Assembly (NCBI RefSeq): GCF_024343575.1
Contig: NZ_RJUA01000021.1
Span: forward strand, 1-35,773
From: Lacihabitans sp. LS3-19
Lineage (GTDB): Bacteria; Bacteroidota; Bacteroidia; Cytophagales; Spirosomataceae
Length of the DNA: 35,773 bases
Direction of reading: 5' to 3'
In this document: positions 15,844-23,354 of the stretch, piece after piece
Layout of the letters: each line of letters begins with the position of its first letter
How positions within the stretch are numbered: the stretch's first letter is position 1
Notes under the pieces: generated by a model
The model's database searches: none
The model's input: only the letters and a program-made list of their open reading frames with translations
Told to the model about the DNA's origin: nothing
Made by a program: the position numbers and the translations under genes

Positions 15844-17319
15844 ATGAAAAAAATACTGGTTATAGATGATGATAAAGATGTTTGCTTGCTACTAGATCGA
15901 TTTCTTCAGAGACAAGATTTTGAAGTAGCTGTTGCAAGTTCGGGCAAAGAAGGTCTTGAAAAACTGAAAGATTTTGGTCCAGACTTAATTCTTACAGACT
16001 TCAAACTTGGAGATATTAATGGCGGTACACTTTTACAAAAAGTAAAAGAATCGCATCCCGATTTGCCTGTAATTATTATTACGGGTTATTCTGATATAAA
16101 AGTGGCGATAGAAGTAATGAAAAACGGTGCATTTGATTATGTAACCAAGCCTTTATTTCCCGAGGAAATTCTTAGCACTATCAATAAAGCTTTAGCATCT
16201 GGAGACGATAGCGATTCTGATTCAAACACTTCAAATCAAAACACCAGCACTTTAGATAAGAAGACAAAAACTTCGAAAAAAAGTAAAGGCTACATATTCG
16301 GAACAAGCCAGGCAAGTAAAAATCTACTTAATCAAATAAATCTTGTTGCTCCTACCAACTTCAGTGTTATAATTTATGGTGAAAGCGGCTCAGGGAAAGA
16401 AGCCGTTGCTCGTGAAATCCACAATAAAAGTCCTCGAAACGCCAAACCTTTTGTTGCCATGGATTGCGGTGCAATAAGCAAAGAATTGGCCGCAAGTGAA
16501 CTCTTTGGACATATAAAAGGAAGTTTTACAGGAGCACTTACAGACAAAACTGGCTTATTTGAACTCGCCGATGGCGGCACTATCTTTCTTGATGAAGTTG
16601 CAAACTTGCCGTACGATATACAAGTATCATTGCTTAGGGTAGTCCAAGAACGAAAAGTGAGACCCATTGGTGGTGCAAAAGAAAAGACGGTTGACGTAAG
16701 AATATTGGTCGCAAGTAATGAGAGACTTCTTAATGCATCAAAAACAGGAAAATTTCGAGAAGACTTATATTATAGATTCAATGAGTTTGAAATAAACGTA
16801 CCAGCTCTTCGCCACCGTGACAAAGACATCATGATGTATGCAGAATATATGTTAGATGGGGTCAATGAAGAGTTGAATAAGGAAATTTCGGGATTTAGTG
16901 ATGAAGTAGTAGAGGTATTTAAAAACTACCCATGGCATGGAAATATTAGAGAACTCAAAAACGTAGTCAGAAGAGCTGCACTTTTATGCCAATTTGATAT
17001 AATTAAAGTAGCCAATCTACCCTTCGAACTTGTAAACCATAACCACATCAATTTTTCAGAAACAGTTGACGAAGCTCAGGATGGCTCAATACAATACATA
17101 AATACCAACTATAATAGGGACATAATGCAAGAGGCTCCTAGGTTGCAAGTGCCAAGCCGAAACACTACAGTAGACCTAAAGGAAGTAGCCAAAGAAGCTG
17201 AAGCTGAACTAATTATAAGAACATTGCATGAGGTAAATTTTAACAAAAGCAAAGCAGCAAAAGTGCTCAACATTGATAGAAAGACATTGTACAACAAAAT
17301 TAAATATTACAATCTGTGA
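15844..17319 (+). CDS. NtrC-family sigma-54 activator response regulator
   Basis: 491 residues from ATG 15844 (MKKILVIDDDKD, the normal receiver start). Receiver (1-120) with Asp9/Asp10, phosphoacceptor Asp52 (LTDFKLGD) and Lys102 (TKPL). A Ser/Asp/Lys-rich linker. AAA+ domain (~148-385) with Walker A GESGSGKE (179-186), Walker B GGTIFLDE (244-251) and the sigma-54 contact loop as GSFTGA (226-231) instead of GAFTGA. FIS-type HTH at the C-terminus (NKSKAAKVLNIDRKTLYNKI). It remodels the sigma-54 closed complex after phosphorylation. It overlaps the next kinase gene by 4 nt (GTGA), so that kinase is the likely phosphodonor. Confidence 0.93.
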   Translation: MKKILVIDDDKDVCLLLDRFLQRQDFEVAVASSGKEGLEKLKDFGPDLILTDFKLGDINGGTLLQKVKESHPDLPVIIITGYSDIKVAIEVMKNGAFDYVTKPLFPEEILSTINKALASGDDSDSDSNTSNQNTSTLDKKTKTSKKSKGYIFGTSQASKNLLNQINLVAPTNFSVIIYGESGSGKEAVAREIHNKSPRNAKPFVAMDCGAISKELAASELFGHIKGSFTGALTDKTGLFELADGGTIFLDEVANLPYDIQVSLLRVVQERKVRPIGGAKEKTVDVRILVASNERLLNASKTGKFREDLYYRFNEFEINVPALRHRDKDIMMYAEYMLDGVNEELNKEISGFSDEVVEVFKNYPWHGNIRELKNVVRRAALLCQFDIIKVANLPFELVNHNHINFSETVDEAQDGSIQYINTNYNRDIMQEAPRLQVPSRNTTVDLKEVAKEAEAELIIRTLHEVNFNKSKAAKVLNIDRKTLYNKIKYYNL

Positions 17320-18770
17320 ACAAACTTTCCTTAAATATCCAAATTGAGGGCGAAAAAAGATTTGCTGATACGGATCTTTACGATGCCATGAGCGATGGGA
17401 TTGTGATATACTCACCAAATGATCAAAAAATCATTTATGCCAATGAAAGCTATAAAAACTTTGATTCCCCTCAACAAAGAGATAAATCAGACGACGCCTT
17501 AAAGAGATTTTTACAAGAAAAGATCTCAGAAAAAGAATTTCTCGAAAAGTCTGGCTTTTCTATTATTAAACTAAAAAAAGTATCCAAACCCGAGCAAGAT
17601 GACTTGATATTAGTGGTACTTATTCGAAGCCAAAAAAGGCCATTTTCTGGTCATTATGAGGTATTGAATAACGCAGAAGAAAAACTAAAAATGGGTACTT
17701 GGCAGTATTTGGTATTTGAAAACAAACTAAGTATTTCAGAAGGTTTTGCTCGAATTTTAGGTTTAAATGAAAATTCAAAAAATTATCCAAAAAACCTCCA
17801 GGACTACATGGGTTTTGTGGTACCAGAAGAAAAAGATGATATCTTAAAACTTGTGGAGAATGTAATTAAAACTGGGCAAAACTTTAGCGATTTAGTACAT
17901 ACCATATTAGTAGATAACCAACGAAAGATCGTTTCAGTAAGCACGCTTAAAATCATTAATAATGAAAATAAATTGCTGTGTTTACAAGGCGTAATTAAGG
18001 ACATTTCAAAAGAAAAGCTAGAAGAAGTTCTTAAGCTAAAAAGTATATCTGACCTTAATAAATCCAATACTGCACTTACTGAATTTGCGTATACGGCATC
18101 GCATGACCTACAAGAGCCCCTACGAAAAATTGAAGCCTATGCCAATAGATTAGAGCGGACACTTGCTGACCAAATACCAGAACAAGCCAAAGGATATTTG
18201 GGCAGATTAAGAGGTGCCTCTGTGCGTATGAGCGAGTTGATTGATGACATACTAAAACTATCAAGATTAAATGCTAAACCACCTCTAGATGAACTGATTG
18301 ACCTAAATACTATTATTCCACCAATTTTAAATGATTATGAAGAGCCTATAAACAACTCAAAGGCACAAATCACCTTCGACCTTCCTGTTTTGCATGGTGT
18401 ACGAGTCCAGTTTCAGCAATTGTTCCAAAACTTAATTGGAAATGGTTTAAAATTTAAAAAATTGAATGAAATTCCGAATATCACAATAAGTAACAAACTT
18501 TTAAAGAAGTCTGATTACGCTCAATTTGGCCTAGATTTTTCAAAAACTTATTATGAAATAACAGTTAAAGACAACGGCATCGGATTTAATCCCCAATTTG
18601 GAGATATTATTTTCTCTCCTTTCAAAAGACTCATCGGAAGGTCAGAATACCCAGGCACAGGGATTGGCTTGGCGATTTGTAAAAAAGTAGTTGAAAATCA
18701 CGAGGGTTACATAAGAGCGGAATCTGAAGAAGGCGTAGGAACAACTTTTATTATATATTTACCTAAATAA
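17316..18770 (+). CDS. Cytoplasmic PAS histidine kinase
   Basis: 484 residues starting at GTG that overlaps the TGA of the activator gene (GTGA). No membrane segment. Two PAS-like regions (~22-105, with ANESYKNF; ~125-235), then HisKA with ASHDLQEPLRKI (His263), N box NLIGNGLKF (372-380), G1 DNGIG (419-423) and G2 GTGIGLAI (447-454): all catalytic motifs are intact. It probably phosphorylates the NtrC-like activator encoded in the same operon and, by family precedent for SHDLQEP kinases, perhaps the stand-alone receivers. The signal is cytoplasmic and unknown. The downstream gene begins 7 nt later. Confidence 0.9.
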   Translation: MNKLSLNIQIEGEKRFADTDLYDAMSDGIVIYSPNDQKIIYANESYKNFDSPQQRDKSDDALKRFLQEKISEKEFLEKSGFSIIKLKKVSKPEQDDLILVVLIRSQKRPFSGHYEVLNNAEEKLKMGTWQYLVFENKLSISEGFARILGLNENSKNYPKNLQDYMGFVVPEEKDDILKLVENVIKTGQNFSDLVHTILVDNQRKIVSVSTLKIINNENKLLCLQGVIKDISKEKLEEVLKLKSISDLNKSNTALTEFAYTASHDLQEPLRKIEAYANRLERTLADQIPEQAKGYLGRLRGASVRMSELIDDILKLSRLNAKPPLDELIDLNTIIPPILNDYEEPINNSKAQITFDLPVLHGVRVQFQQLFQNLIGNGLKFKKLNEIPNITISNKLLKKSDYAQFGLDFSKTYYEITVKDNGIGFNPQFGDIIFSPFKRLIGRSEYPGTGIGLAICKKVVENHEGYIRAESEEGVGTTFIIYLPK

Positions 18771-18777
18771 ATACCCA

Positions 18778-20196
18778 ATGCAAGAGATCAAACTTCTTAT
18801 AATAGACGACGACCACGAGGATTTTGAATTACTAGAAGAGTCTCTTCTCGAGATAAAAAATTACAAATTTGATATCACTTGGGTATCCAATCATAAACTA
18901 GCTATCGAAAAAATCTCCTCAGACACTTTCGATGTATATATTATTGATTATTTGTTAGGAGCATATTCTGGCTTAGATATTTGCAAAATCATCCGAGACG
19001 CCGAAATCCAAGCCCCAATAATACTTCTAACTGGCAAGGGCGACCCTGAAGTAGACAGAAAAGCTTCAGAATTAGGTGTAAACGATTATTTAGTAAAGTC
19101 CACAATATCAGCCACTGAACTTGAAAGAAGCATTAGATATGCTCTCAAAAACTCCGACATGCTATTAGCATTAAAAATCTCCGAAAAAAAATATCGCTCA
19201 GTTCTAAGACATTCGAAAGACATACTTTTCATAACTGACTTAAACTTCAAAATAATCAGTATAAGTGATTCTATAAAAAAAATAACTGGATACAGTGCAA
19301 CCGAACTTGGTAAAGAGGGGCTTTTACATATATTTCATGATAATGATTTTATAAAATTCCTAAAAGAAAGAATTGCCAACAAAAATGGAGTTTTCAATAA
19401 AATGGCAGAAATATTTGCCAAAAATGGCGAAAAAAAAACAATCGTATTAAGCTGCAATTACGAGCATGACCTAACTCAGGGAGATTTCCTACATGGAATT
19501 ATTATTGACAAAACTGAGGAGATTCGCTCGCAACAAATTAGGCTTGTTTACGAAAAACTCGAATCTACTGCCAGGCTAATGCGTACACTTGCACATGAGG
19601 TTAGAAATCCGCTAAACAATATTTCTTTGGCCTTAGAAGGTATTGAGTCAGAAGAAATTGAATCGCCATACTTGCCAATAATTAGTCGAAATGCGGATAG
19701 AATTGAAAACATCCTAAAAAAAGTTCTGAATTTTGCTCACATTGAAAACACAACCATGTCAATGGGTAATTTTATTGATGTGGTGCTTCAGACCATAGAA
19801 AACATAAGGGACAAAGCTGATTTATTAGAAATCACTATTTCAACAGAATTACCAACCAACTATAGCTTTTTACTACATCAAGAGCAATTGTCATTGGCCT
19901 TAACCAATATTTTAGTGAATGCATTGGAGGCCTTGGAAAATATCCAAAATGGGAAAATTGAAATTATTTTGTCAGGAAACAAACTGAAAATTATAGATAA
20001 TGGCCCTGGAATATCAAAAGAGGACCAAAAGGTAATTTTTGAACCTTATTTTACAAAAAAGAAAAACGGAATAGGATTGGGTTTAGCCAGTAGTATGTCT
20101 ATTTTTAAAACACAGGGCATAGAAACCGAGCTTGATTCATCTTTGGGAAACGGTGCCACGTTTATACTCACATTGCCCAAAAACACGGAAATTTAG
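18778..20196 (+). CDS. Receiver-PAS-histidine kinase (NtrB-like)
   Basis: 472 residues, soluble. N-terminal receiver (1-125) with Asp10-12, Asp57 (YIIDYLLG), Thr85 and Lys107 (followed by Ser rather than Pro). A PAS domain (~135-250, DILFITDLNFKIISIS). Kinase core with LAHEVRNPLNNI (His273), N box NILVNALEAL (377-386), DNGPG (407-411) and GIGLGLA (431-437). The HEVRNPL type is that of NtrB/AtoS kinases, natural partners of NtrC-family activators such as the one two genes upstream. The N-terminal receiver would let another kinase control it, making a relay. Its stop lies 1 nt from the stop of the convergent receiver gene. Confidence 0.9.
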   Translation: MQEIKLLIIDDDHEDFELLEESLLEIKNYKFDITWVSNHKLAIEKISSDTFDVYIIDYLLGAYSGLDICKIIRDAEIQAPIILLTGKGDPEVDRKASELGVNDYLVKSTISATELERSIRYALKNSDMLLALKISEKKYRSVLRHSKDILFITDLNFKIISISDSIKKITGYSATELGKEGLLHIFHDNDFIKFLKERIANKNGVFNKMAEIFAKNGEKKTIVLSCNYEHDLTQGDFLHGIIIDKTEEIRSQQIRLVYEKLESTARLMRTLAHEVRNPLNNISLALEGIESEEIESPYLPIISRNADRIENILKKVLNFAHIENTTMSMGNFIDVVLQTIENIRDKADLLEITISTELPTNYSFLLHQEQLSLALTNILVNALEALENIQNGKIEIILSGNKLKIIDNGPGISKEDQKVIFEPYFTKKKNGIGLGLASSMSIFKTQGIETELDSSLGNGATFILTLPKNTEI

Positions 20197-20197
20197 A

Positions 20198-20569
20198 TTA
20201 TGCCAATATCGATTTTATTGATTCTATTAATGTGTCAAAATTTACAGGTTTAACCAAATACTTATCTGCACCTAAAGCGTTAGATTGGTAAATATCTTTT
20301 TCATTTGAACTTGTTGAATAGACAATTTTTTTAGTTTCTGAAAAAAGGCTTTCTTTAGCCATCAATTGTAAACATTCAAAACCATTAAGTTTTGGCATAT
20401 TTAAGTCTAAAAAAATAAAACTTGGAACTTCCCCCGAATTTTTCAAAACATCCACTGCTTCTAGTCCATTGGTAAAACACATCAGATTTACATTTAATCC
20501 AGTTTCAGAGAGAGCCATCTCAAAAATCTCCTGATCTTCTTGATCATCATCAATTAAATATATGAGCAT
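20198..20569 (-). CDS. Single-domain response regulator (CheY-like)
   Basis: 123 residues, one receiver domain: acidic pair at LIDDDQED, phosphoacceptor in FIFLDLNMP (Asp55-type), Ser/Thr in IVYSTSSNEKD and Lys in YLVKPVNF. The FIFLDLNMPKLNGFECL sequence is typical of the Rcp1/CheY-like receivers partnered with SHDLQEP bacteriophytochrome-type kinases. No output domain, so it acts by protein contact or as a relay. TATATTTG on the minus strand (20616-20609) is a plausible -7 box 40 nt before the ATG. Confidence 0.9.
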   Translation of the reverse strand: MLIYLIDDDQEDQEIFEMALSETGLNVNLMCFTNGLEAVDVLKNSGEVPSFIFLDLNMPKLNGFECLQLMAKESLFSETKKIVYSTSSNEKDIYQSNALGADKYLVKPVNFDTLIESIKSILA

Positions 20570-20670
20570 GGCTTAGAATTTAGCTTTAAAGTCTTTTTTG
20601 GTATTGCACAAATATAAAACTTCTTTAATTAATATATTTCTTTTTCAAATTAATAAGTTTTAAAACAATC

Positions 20671-20686
20671 TTACCCATTTCCCCAC
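20671..20686. promoter_or_regulatory. Possible second CCCA repeat in the divergent receiver/OmpA region
   Basis: TTACCCATTTCCCCAC holds two imperfect units about 8 bp apart, roughly 100 bp from the receiver start and 112 bp from the OmpA start. Weaker than the neighbouring site. Confidence 0.3.
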
Positions 20687-20720
20687 ATTTTGAGCAACCC
20701 TCATCTATTCGTGCATTAAA

Positions 20721-20740
20721 TTCTACACAATTCCACACAA
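20721..20740 (+). promoter_or_regulatory. Tandem TTC(T/C)ACACAA site before the OmpA gene
   Basis: TTCTACACAA is followed directly by TTCCACACAA, a 10-bp period, ending 18 bp before the GGTTT element. This is the cleanest copy of the direct repeat. Confidence 0.55.
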
Positions 20741-20758
20741 AAACTATCGAATACTTAT

Positions 20759-20782
20759 GGTTTGATTTTTTTAACTAAATAT
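20759..20782 (+). promoter_or_regulatory. GGTTT variant of the shared promoter element
   Basis: GGTTTGATTTTTTTAACT then AAATATT begins 39 bp before the ATG at 20798. It keeps GG and the TTTT at positions 10-13 but not the AA of GGAA. Confidence 0.35.
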
Positions 20783-20797
20783 TAAAATAATAAAACA

Positions 20798-21448
20798 ATG
20801 AAAAAAATACTCAGCATTACAACAATTGCATTAATTATCGGGATGATAACTTCTTGCAAAACAACGAAAAACACTAGTAAAAATACATCAAGTACTGATT
20901 TGGTAAACTACAAAGAAGAATTACCTTATGCTTATCCTCTTGCAGATACGGCCTTCAAATACAGTTCTTCTAAATGGGAGGCCAAAGAATTAAAAGAGGC
21001 CATGAATGAAAACTTAAAGGGTATGATTGAAAACCTAAAAGGTGTAGCGACAATGGTTCAATATGGTGATGCTTTGGTGGTATCGCTTGACAAAGGAAAT
21101 GTATTTGGATTAGAAGACTACACGCTTAATGAAAATGCCAAAGATATACTTAGAAAATTGGCTTTTAACTTAAATCAAAACCAAGATACCTACATAATGG
21201 CTGTAGGTAGGACAGATGCCACAGGTTCGGCGGATTTCAATAAACAATTGGCATACAAAAGAGCAGCTGTTGCGGCTAATTATCTATCGACTTGTGGAGT
21301 TGCAAAAGAAAGGTTGTTTGTAGACACCTTTGGCGAAAGATTCCCTGATTTCAGTAATAAATTGGCAAAAACAAGAGATTTAAACAGAAGAGTGGATTTC
21401 TTAATATTGCCGTCAAACAGTCTCAGAGCTGCATTAAGTACGAATTAA
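20798..21448 (+). CDS. OmpA-family lipoprotein
   Basis: 216 residues. Lipobox at Cys20 (GMITSC). A ~70-residue N-terminal region without known domain is followed by an OmpA C-terminal domain (~95-205) containing AVGRTDATGSADFNKQLAYKRA and the closing LNRRVDFLILP. It is predicted to be anchored in the outer membrane and to bind peptidoglycan. The downstream barrel gene begins 47 bp later with no terminator, repeating the OmpA-plus-barrel pairing seen at 9569-10907 on the other strand. Confidence 0.85.
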   Translation: MKKILSITTIALIIGMITSCKTTKNTSKNTSSTDLVNYKEELPYAYPLADTAFKYSSSKWEAKELKEAMNENLKGMIENLKGVATMVQYGDALVVSLDKGNVFGLEDYTLNENAKDILRKLAFNLNQNQDTYIMAVGRTDATGSADFNKQLAYKRAAVAANYLSTCGVAKERLFVDTFGERFPDFSNKLAKTRDLNRRVDFLILPSNSLRAALSTN

Positions 21449-21495
21449 TATTCCAAATAATCTAGAAAAACAAATTCTAATATTCTAAAAATAAA

Positions 21496-22104
21496 ATGAA
21501 AATGAAAAAAATAGTTTTAATCGCCTTCTCATGTCTTTATATCATATCTGCCAAGGTAAATGCTCAAGACAGATCTTGGGGAGTAATGGCAGGCGTAAAT
21601 GGATCAATGGTAACAAAGCTATCAGACAACACCACTTTTAAACCTGGTGGAAACTTGGGCATTTTCATGAACCAATCCAATCATTCTCGTACCGGTATGA
21701 AAGTAGAGCTTTTATACACGCAGATGGGATCAGGTTTCGAAAATACCAATAGCACACTTGATCTACACTATATTCAGTTGCCTGTTTACGGTGTTTGGTA
21801 TCTAAACGAAAAAGGAAATAAACTAAGACCAAAATTAATGGCTGGACCTTATGTCGGAGCTTTAATAGGAGCCAATGGCAGCAATACCGAAAACTACAGC
21901 TACAGACCTGTAAACTTCAAGAAAATAGACGTTGGACTGAGGGCTGCAATGGGACTAAACTATAGACTTAACGAAAAGATATGGCTGAATTCGGAAGTAT
22001 ATTTTGCTCAAGGATTTTTCGACAATTTCAAATCCGAAGATACAAAGACCATGATCAATCAAAGTTATGGACTTAATGTAGGTGTGAGCTTTCCTTTTAA
22101 GTAA
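21496..22104 (+). CDS. PorT-like outer-membrane beta-barrel protein
   Basis: 202 residues. Signal peptide to ~23 (SAKVNAQ), then WGVMAGVNGSMVTKLSDNTT and alternating amphipathic strands ending in YGLNVGVSFPFK, as in the 8-strand outer-membrane barrel family. It is a distant relative in type, not a close copy, of the barrel at 9569. Likely co-transcribed with the OmpA lipoprotein; a terminator follows 20 bp after the stop. Confidence 0.85.
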   Translation: MKMKKIVLIAFSCLYIISAKVNAQDRSWGVMAGVNGSMVTKLSDNTTFKPGGNLGIFMNQSNHSRTGMKVELLYTQMGSGFENTNSTLDLHYIQLPVYGVWYLNEKGNKLRPKLMAGPYVGALIGANGSNTENYSYRPVNFKKIDVGLRAAMGLNYRLNEKIWLNSEVYFAQGFFDNFKSEDTKTMINQSYGLNVGVSFPFK

Positions 22105-22124
22105 GCGTTTAACACTGCTAAAAG

Positions 22125-22166
22125 TGAACCCGTTTTGAGTGTAAACTTAATATGGGTTCATTTTTT
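22125..22166 (+). terminator. Terminator after the OmpA/barrel operon
   Basis: TGAACCC pairs with GGGTTCA (7 bp); the 22-nt interior can add a GTTT/AAAC pair; TTTTTT follows. Confidence 0.7.
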
Positions 22167-22288
22167 ATAAGTTAAAACAAAATCAAACTAAAATAAATGT
22201 ATCAGATTAATCGACTAAAAATGAATTGTCTTTAAAAGAACCAAAGAGAGACAAAACATTAATAGTAAAGTAAATACAGATACAATTA

Positions 22289-22317
22289 TCCCCAAATTGT
22301 AGAAAAAGTGTAGAAAA
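22289..22317 (+). promoter_or_regulatory. Tandem TGTAGAA site (reverse orientation of TTCTACA)
   Basis: TGTAGAA occurs at 22298-22304 and 22309-22315, an 11-bp period, with TCCCCA at 22289-22294 next to it. The last unit ends about 30 bp before the GGAAC element. Confidence 0.5.
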
Positions 22318-22346
22318 ATTTCCTTAAAAAACGCTAAAATAACTGA

Positions 22347-22370
22347 GGAACTAGATTTTAAGATTTATAG
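22347..22370 (+). promoter_or_regulatory. GGAAC-type promoter element of the 60-aa membrane gene
   Basis: GGAACTAGATTTTAAGAT then TTATAGTATAAAT begins 41 bp before the ATG at 22388. Confidence 0.5.
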
Positions 22371-22387
22371 TATAAATCTAAAATATT

Positions 22388-22570
22388 ATGGAAAATGTAA
22401 TGATTCTTTTGGTAGTGTTTTTTTTAATTTCGATTGTGCTTTTAGTCAATCATATTTTAAACATTTCAAAGTTTAATGATAGACGTAATTACAAGATTTC
22501 AAACGAGGAAATAAAACTAAAATTTAAGGAACTGAACAGAATTTCCATAAAAATGAAAGTACCAAATTAA
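22388..22570 (+). CDS. 60-aa single-span membrane protein
   Basis: 60 residues: one N-terminal hydrophobic helix (VMILLVVFFLISIVLLVNHI, ~4-23), then a basic, helical cytoplasmic tail (NEEIKLKFKELNRISIKMK). No recognised family. The reading is supported by the shared GGAAC promoter element and tandem site at normal distance upstream, and by a terminator 47 bp downstream. It may be a small regulatory or stress membrane protein; nothing in the sequence says which. Confidence 0.6.
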   Translation: MENVMILLVVFFLISIVLLVNHILNISKFNDRRNYKISNEEIKLKFKELNRISIKMKVPN

Positions 22571-22616
22571 TAGGAAAATAGATTGGTTAACACTGGGATA
22601 TAGGAAAACAAAAAAT

Positions 22617-22643
22617 GGGGAGATGTTTTTCTCCTCTTTTTTT
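22617..22643 (+). terminator. Terminator after the 60-aa membrane gene
   Basis: GGGGAGA pairs with TCTCCTC (one wobble) around a ~6-nt loop, followed by seven T. Confidence 0.75.
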
Positions 22644-22685
22644 AATTGAACTTTTCTTTATTTTTAATAAAAACATTACGTTCTT

Positions 22686-22737
22686 GGAACGATTTTTTAT
22701 TATTAATTATAATCAGTCTTAACCAAAACTACTTTTG
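22686..22737 (+). promoter_or_regulatory. Two alternative promoters of the stand-alone receiver
   Basis: GGAACGATTTTTTATTAT at 22686 fits the shared GGAAY element. TACTTTTG at 22730-22737 fits the housekeeping -7 box but has no clear -33 partner. If the latter is used, translation must begin at 22760, not 22739. Confidence 0.4.
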
Positions 22738-22759
22738 TATGAACAATGATGAAATAAAA

Positions 22760-23095
22760 ATGAAAAAGCTTTTAATAATTGATGATGAAAAAGATATCTG
22801 TAGTATGATTACAAACTTCCTAAGAAAGGAGCCTTATAGTATAAGAGAAGCTTATAACTTAAAAGACGGAATGATAGAGTTGGAAGACTTTGAACCAGAT
22901 ATCTTAGTTCTCGACAACAACTTACCTGACGGTCAAGGACTTAACAAAATCTCCTACATAAAGAAAAACTATCCAAAAACTAAGCTATTGCTCATTACGG
23001 CTTTTACAACGATAAAAGAACAAGCGATGGCAAATGGTGCTGATGGTTTCATCGCTAAACCATTTAAATTATCTACGTTGGTTTCCTTATTATAA
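22760..23095 (+). CDS. Single-domain response regulator
   Basis: 111 residues from ATG 22760 (MKKLLIIDDEKDIC). An in-frame ATG at 22739 would add seven residues but sits at the edge of a -7 box. Receiver features: DDE acidic cluster, phosphoacceptor in LVLDNNLPDG, Thr in LLLITAF, Lys in FIAKPFK. The sequence is close in style to the receiver of NtrC-family activators, but there is no AAA+ or DNA-binding part. It is a candidate phosphate sink or relay for the kinases 3-6 kb upstream. Confidence 0.85.
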   Translation: MKKLLIIDDEKDICSMITNFLRKEPYSIREAYNLKDGMIELEDFEPDILVLDNNLPDGQGLNKISYIKKNYPKTKLLLITAFTTIKEQAMANGADGFIAKPFKLSTLVSLL

Positions 23096-23141
23096 CTTCA
23101 AAATAAACAAGAAGATATGCACTTATGATATAGGAATTAAA

Positions 23142-23172
23142 TTCCACAGTTTTATGTGGAAATATCTACACA
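23142..23172. promoter_or_regulatory. Palindromic TTCCACA site in a convergent gap
   Basis: TTCCACA-N6-TGTGGAA (23142-23161) is a perfect 7-bp inverted repeat, followed by TCTACACA (23165-23172). It uses the same half-site as the tandem sites, but lies between convergent genes where no known promoter is needed. No ORF longer than ~18 codons is nearby. Confidence 0.4.
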
Positions 23173-23354
23173 TTTTAATCGCCGAAAATACCTCTGTTAC
23201 TTTCTTATAAAGAACAATATCTTTATCGTTTTATATCATATGGTCTCCTTTCAACTCCTATAACTGAATTTCTTTTTTATGTAGCTAAGTCATTAAAATC
23301 ATAAATTGGAAAATAATCTAAAAGCAAAGAACAAATAGTTTATTAATAAAGGAT

